Shown piece after piece: positions 8,520 through 11,562 of a DNA stretch of 11,562 nt. Numbering within the stretch: the stretch's first letter is position 1; each line of letters opens with the position of its first letter. The stretch comes from an uncultured beta proteobacterium (GTDB lineage: Bacteria > Pseudomonadota > Gammaproteobacteria > Burkholderiales > Rhodocyclaceae), in NCBI GenBank assembly GCA_903933395.1, contig CAIZKA010000092.1:1-11562 (forward strand). Reading direction: 5' to 3'. The notes below the pieces were generated by a model. It did no database searches, was not told the origin of the DNA, and saw nothing but the letters and a program-made list of their open reading frames with translations. The position numbers were made by a program, and so were the translations under genes.

Positions 8520-8557
8520 ATTTCTTCGCAAGCTTCGAATCTTCTGCGGATAGCTCC

Positions 8558-9307
8558 ATGTTGACCGTCTCAGGTACTGCCCGCTTTGTATCCGACCTGC
8601 ACCTGCGGGCGGAGAGGCCGGACCTGAGCGAGCGCTTCGCCGTCTTTCTCGCCGATACCGCCGCGGCGAAGGTCGACACGCTGTTCATCCTCGGCGACCT
8701 GTTCGAGTACTGGATCGGCGACGACAATCTGTCCGATTCCTTCAATGCCGGCGTCTGCGCCTTGCTGCGTGCCACCGCGGACATGGGGACGCGCATCTGC
8801 TTCATTGCCGGCAATCGCGACTTCCTGATCGGAGAAACCTTTGCCGCCGCCGCGGGAATCGAACTGCTGCCGGAAACCGCGATAGTCGGCGCCGGCGGAA
8901 CGCCGACCCTGATCATGCACGGCGATACGGTGTGCACCGATGACCTGCCCTACCAGGAATTCCGCCGCATGGTGCGCGCCAAGGAATGGCAGCAGGATTT
9001 TCTCGCCCGGCCCTTGCCTGAGCGCCGTATCGAAGTCGAATCGCTGCGGCGGCGCAGTGCGGAGGCGATGCTGGGCAAGACTGCCGCGATCATGGATGCC
9101 AACGCCGCTGCAATCCGCGCGGCGTTGTCCGCTCACGGCTGTACCCGGCTGATCCACGGCCACACGCACCGACCGGGACGGGAAGACATCAAGCTGACGG
9201 ACGGCAGCGACGCCGAGCGCTGGGTGCTATCCGATTGGGATACAGGTCGCGGCGATGCGCTGGAAATCGGGCCGGCGGGTGTACGCCGGCTCGACCTGAG
9301 TCGCTAG
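8558..9307 (+). CDS. lpxH: UDP-2,3-diacylglucosamine diphosphatase LpxH
   Basis: Hydrolyses UDP-2,3-diacylglucosamine to lipid X plus UMP in lipid A synthesis, at the inner face of the cytoplasmic membrane. 249 aa (E. coli about 240). All calcineurin-like metallophosphatase motifs are present: D13xH15 (SDLHL), GD 46-47 in LGDLFEYWIGDD, GNRD 85-88, HGD 121-123 and HGHTH 200-204. The ATG at 8558 has GGA at 8548-8550 and puts the first metal motif about 12 residues in, as is usual. An alternative TTG start at 8510 has a good AAGGA at 8498-8502, but it would encode 16 extra residues out of the palindromic element, so it is disfavoured. The 3' end shares CTAG with metZ on the opposite strand. Confidence 0.97.
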   Translation: MLTVSGTARFVSDLHLRAERPDLSERFAVFLADTAAAKVDTLFILGDLFEYWIGDDNLSDSFNAGVCALLRATADMGTRICFIAGNRDFLIGETFAAAAGIELLPETAIVGAGGTPTLIMHGDTVCTDDLPYQEFRRMVRAKEWQQDFLARPLPERRIEVESLRRRSAEAMLGKTAAIMDANAAAIRAALSAHGCTRLIHGHTHRPGREDIKLTDGSDAERWVLSDWDTGRGDALEIGPAGVRRLDLSR

Positions 9308-10497
9308 CCCAGGCCCCGCGCCAGGTCCGCCTGCAAGTCGGCCGGGCTCTCCAGCCCGACAGCAATCCGCAACAAGCCTTCGACTATGCCGGACGCCGCA
9401 CGCGCTTCGGCCGAAATGCGGCCGTGGGTGGTCGATGCGGGATGGGTAATGGTGGTCTTGGTGTCGCCGAGGTTGGCGGTGATCGAAAGCAGGCGGCAGT
9501 TGTCGACCACGCGCCACGCCTCTTCGCGCCCGCCCCTGACCTCGAAGGAGACAATCGCACCGCCGCTGGCCTGCTGCCTCATCGCCAGCGCATGCTGGGG
9601 ATGCGAGGGGAGTCCGGGATAGAACACCCTCACCACCTGCGGCTGCGCCTCCAGCCACTGCGCCATTGCGAGTGCGTTGGCGGACTGCGCCTGCATGCGC
9701 ACCGACAGCGTTTCCAGGCCCTTGAGGATCACCCAGGCATTGAACGGCGACAAGGTCGGCCCGGCGGTGCGCAGGAACTTGAAGACTTCCTCGGTCAGGG
9801 CTTTCGCGCCGCAGACCGCCCCACCCAGCACCCGTCCCTGGCCGTCCAGATACTTGGTGGCGGAATGGATGATGAGGTCGGCGCCCAGTTGCAGCGGCCG
9901 CTGCAGGGCCGGCGTGCAAAAGCAGTTGTCGACTACCAGCAAGGCCCCGCCGGCATGCGCCACGCCGGCCAGCGCCGCGATGTCGAAGACTTCGGTCAGC
10001 GGATTGGACGGGGTTTCGATGAACACCAGCTTGGTATTCGGCCGCATGGCGGCGCGAAAGGCCTCGATGCCGCCCTGGTCGACGAAAGTGGTTTCCACTC
10101 CAAAACGCGGCAGGATGGTGCCGAACAGCTGCTGCGTCGCGCCGAAGATGCTGCGCGAAGCGACGATGTGCTCGCCGCCGTTCATCAGCGCCATCACCGT
10201 GGACAGGATCGCCGCCATGCCGGTGGCGGTGGCAATGCAGGCCTCGGCGCCTTCCAGTGCTGCCAGCCGCTCCTGCAGGTTGGTGACCGTTGGGTTGGTG
10301 AAACGGGCGTAGACGTTGCCCGCCTCCGCCCCGGAAAAGCGCGCCGCCGCCTGGGCCGCGTTGTCGAAGACGAAACTCGAGGTCAGGTAGAGCGCCTCGG
10401 AGTGTTCGTTGAACTGGCTGCGCTCCTGGCCGGCGCGCACGGCAAGCGTCTCGAACGACCAGCCCGATGTGTCAAGACGGGTATCCACTCCGCTCAT
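9304..10497 (-). CDS. metZ: O-succinylhomoserine sulfhydrylase (Cys/Met metabolism PLP enzyme)
   Basis: PLP enzyme that makes homocysteine from O-succinylhomoserine and sulfide, the direct sulfhydrylation route of methionine synthesis. 397 aa, normal length. Family features: Tyr63 and Arg65 in VYARFTNPT, which reach the cofactor phosphate of the partner subunit; Gly-Met in ATATGMAAI; Asp190 in VVDNCFCTP, contacting the PLP ring; and Lys215 in SATKYLDGQG, forming the Schiff base. The gene order with purF and the MetZ-like N terminus (WSFETLAVRAGQERS) favour MetZ over MetB, MetC or MetY, but the exact acyl substrate is not provable from sequence reading. Its ATG overlaps the purF stop as ATGA, so it is translationally coupled. 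AGGCGGG just before the start can serve as ribosome site. Confidence 0.93.
   Translation of the reverse strand: MSGVDTRLDTSGWSFETLAVRAGQERSQFNEHSEALYLTSSFVFDNAAQAAARFSGAEAGNVYARFTNPTVTNLQERLAALEGAEACIATATGMAAILSTVMALMNGGEHIVASRSIFGATQQLFGTILPRFGVETTFVDQGGIEAFRAAMRPNTKLVFIETPSNPLTEVFDIAALAGVAHAGGALLVVDNCFCTPALQRPLQLGADLIIHSATKYLDGQGRVLGGAVCGAKALTEEVFKFLRTAGPTLSPFNAWVILKGLETLSVRMQAQSANALAMAQWLEAQPQVVRVFYPGLPSHPQHALAMRQQASGGAIVSFEVRGGREEAWRVVDNCRLLSITANLGDTKTTITHPASTTHGRISAEARAASGIVEGLLRIAVGLESPADLQADLARGLG
10494..10497 (-). promoter_or_regulatory. ATGA stop-start overlap coupling purF and metZ
   Basis: On the minus strand the metZ ATG (10497-10495) overlaps the purF TGA (10496-10494). This is a standard translational coupling junction and shows the two genes share an mRNA. 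Confidence 0.9.
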
Positions 10498-11562
10498 CCC
10501 GCCTGCACCAGATTCAGGTCGAGTTGTTCTCCATCCTGTCCGTCAAAACCGTCATTGTCGTCCGGCCGCTGCAGCGGCGGCAGGGAACGCCTGTCCTCCA
10601 TGCTCTGCAGATAGGCCGCGCTGACGTCGCCGGTGATGTACTGGCCGTCGAAGCAGGAGGTCTCGAACTGAGTCACCGTCGGGTTGACCGAACGCACCGC
10701 GGCCTTGAGCGCGTCGAGATCCTGGTAGATCAGCGCATCGGCGCCGATCTCGCGGCAGATCTCGTCGTCATTGCGGAAGGCGGCGATCAGCTCGGAGCGC
10801 GTCGGCATGTCGATGCCATAGACGTTGGCGAAACGCACCGGCGGCGAGGCGGAGGCGAAATAGACCTTTTTCGCGCCGGCTTCGCGCGCCATCATGATGA
10901 TCTCGCGACTGGTGGTGCCGCGCACGATGGAGTCATCCACCAGCAGAACGTTGCGCCCCTTGAACTCCTGGCTGATGGCATTGAGTTTCTGGCGTACGGA
11001 TTTGCGCCGCGTGGCCTGCCCCGGCATGATGAAGGTGCGGCCGATGTAGCGGTTCTTGACGAAACCCTCGCGGTAGGGAAGGTTCAGCCGCGCCGCCATT
11101 TCCATTGCCGAGTGGCGACTGGAATCGGGGATCGGGATCACCGCGTCGATCTCCAGGTGCGGCATGGTGAGGCGCAGCTTGTCGGCCAGGTAGTCGCCCA
11201 TCTTGGCCCGCGTCTCATAGACGGAAATGCCGTCCATCACCGAATCTGGGCGGGCCAGATAGACGAACTCGAACATGCACGGCGCATGGAGCGTGCGTTC
11301 CGCGCACTGGCGGCTGACGAAATTCCCGCGCATGTCGATCAGCACCGCTTCGCCGGGCTCGACGTCGCGCAGCATCTTGAAGCCCAGCGTATCGATGGCC
11401 ACGCTCTCCGAGGCCACCATGTATTCCATGCCCTCGGGTGTCTCGTTGCGCCCCATCACCAGCGGACGGATGCCGTAGGGATCGCGGAAGGCCAAGAGGC
11501 CGTAGCCGGCGATCATCGCCACCACGGCATAGGCGCCCTTGACGCGGCGATGTACGCCGGCC
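10494..11562 (-). CDS. purF: Amidophosphoribosyltransferase PurF (N-terminal part outside window)
   Basis: First committed step of purine synthesis: PRPP plus glutamine to phosphoribosylamine. The reading frame is open to the window edge, giving about 355 C-terminal residues of a usual ~505; the glutaminase domain's catalytic Cys and about 150-170 residues lie beyond. The visible part starts AGVHRRVKGAYAVVAMI, matching the end of the glutaminase domain. It includes AFRDPYGIRPLVMG, the IPIPDSSRHSA segment, the NRYIGRTFIMPGQ region, and the PRPP loop VLLVDDSIVRGTTS encoded at about 10908-10949. A family-typical FETSCFDGQYITGDV segment lies near the C terminus, followed by a short acidic tail. 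It is followed by metZ through an ATGA overlap; in Pseudomonas the same pair follows cvpA. Confidence 0.98.
   Translation of the reverse strand, partial: AGVHRRVKGAYAVVAMIAGYGLLAFRDPYGIRPLVMGRNETPEGMEYMVASESVAIDTLGFKMLRDVEPGEAVLIDMRGNFVSRQCAERTLHAPCMFEFVYLARPDSVMDGISVYETRAKMGDYLADKLRLTMPHLEIDAVIPIPDSSRHSAMEMAARLNLPYREGFVKNRYIGRTFIMPGQATRRKSVRQKLNAISQEFKGRNVLLVDDSIVRGTTSREIIMMAREAGAKKVYFASASPPVRFANVYGIDMPTRSELIAAFRNDDEICREIGADALIYQDLDALKAAVRSVNPTVTQFETSCFDGQYITGDVSAAYLQSMEDRRSLPPLQRPDDNDGFDGQDGEQLDLNLVQAG

Larger units (their letters stand above)
8320..8557 (+). other. Non-coding spacer and leader between ppiB and lpxH
   Basis: A 238-base stretch without a credible gene. The first 50 bases are unremarkable and show no clear terminator for the ppi operon. 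A good promoter match lies at 8373-8402. From about 8430 to 8528 the DNA becomes very GC-rich and rich in short palindromes, described separately. This would form a leader of about 150 bases on the lpxH mRNA. Confidence 0.6.

Noticed and set aside
8373..8564. A 63-codon open frame between ppiB and lpxH
   Set aside because: Its TTG start falls on the promoter -35 box, it has no ribosome site, and most of it lies in the palindromic leader.
9235..10614. A 459-codon open frame on the plus strand across metZ
   Set aside because: It is antisense to metZ, which has its complete PLP-enzyme motifs; the plus-strand frame is Arg/Gly-rich without a domain.

Overview
The window is about 11.6 kb of GC-rich chromosomal DNA from a proteobacterium, most likely a betaproteobacterium and possibly of the Rhodocyclales/Nitrosomonadales kind. 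This rests on the sequence style of the DnaK, DnaJ, CysRS, LpxH and PurF proteins, the purF-metZ gene pair, and the neighbourhood of cysS, an exported TPR gene, an L,D-transpeptidase, two cyclophilins and lpxH. The placement is inference from memory of these families; no search was run. No phage, IS, CRISPR, tRNA or rRNA was seen.

Layout. (1) 1-3224, plus strand: the heat-shock chaperone pair dnaK-dnaJ. The 108-base gap between them carries two back-to-back RNA hairpins, the first of which includes the dnaK stop codon. (2) 3267-4637, minus strand: cysS, convergent with dnaJ. (3) 4638-4895: a divergent control region with back-to-back sigma70-like promoters, one for cysS and one for the plus-strand genes. 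(4) 4896-8319, plus strand: a likely envelope and protein-folding cluster. It holds an exported TPR protein, a YkuD L,D-transpeptidase-fold enzyme that overlaps it (TGATG), an exported cyclophilin (ppiA type) and a cytoplasmic cyclophilin (ppiB type). The TPR protein and the transpeptidase end in similar NTF2-like domains. (5) 8320-8557: a non-coding stretch with a good sigma70-like promoter and a GC-rich, palindrome-rich leader ahead of lpxH. (6) 8558-9307, plus strand: lpxH, lipid A biosynthesis. (7) 9304-11562, minus strand: purF (5' end outside the window) and metZ, coupled by an ATGA overlap. metZ and lpxH converge on one CTAG that supplies both stop codons.

Most of the window is housekeeping. 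The part most worth study is the exported pair at 4896-7192. The enzyme has the three-part build (N-terminal region, YkuD domain, NTF2-like domain) known from the Helicobacter Csd6 / Campylobacter Pgp2 cell-shape peptidoglycan trimming enzymes. Its upstream neighbour is a TPR protein with the same type of C-terminal domain, which suggests a dedicated partner. The second point is the tandem hairpin array between dnaK and dnaJ, which probably tunes the chaperone to co-chaperone ratio.
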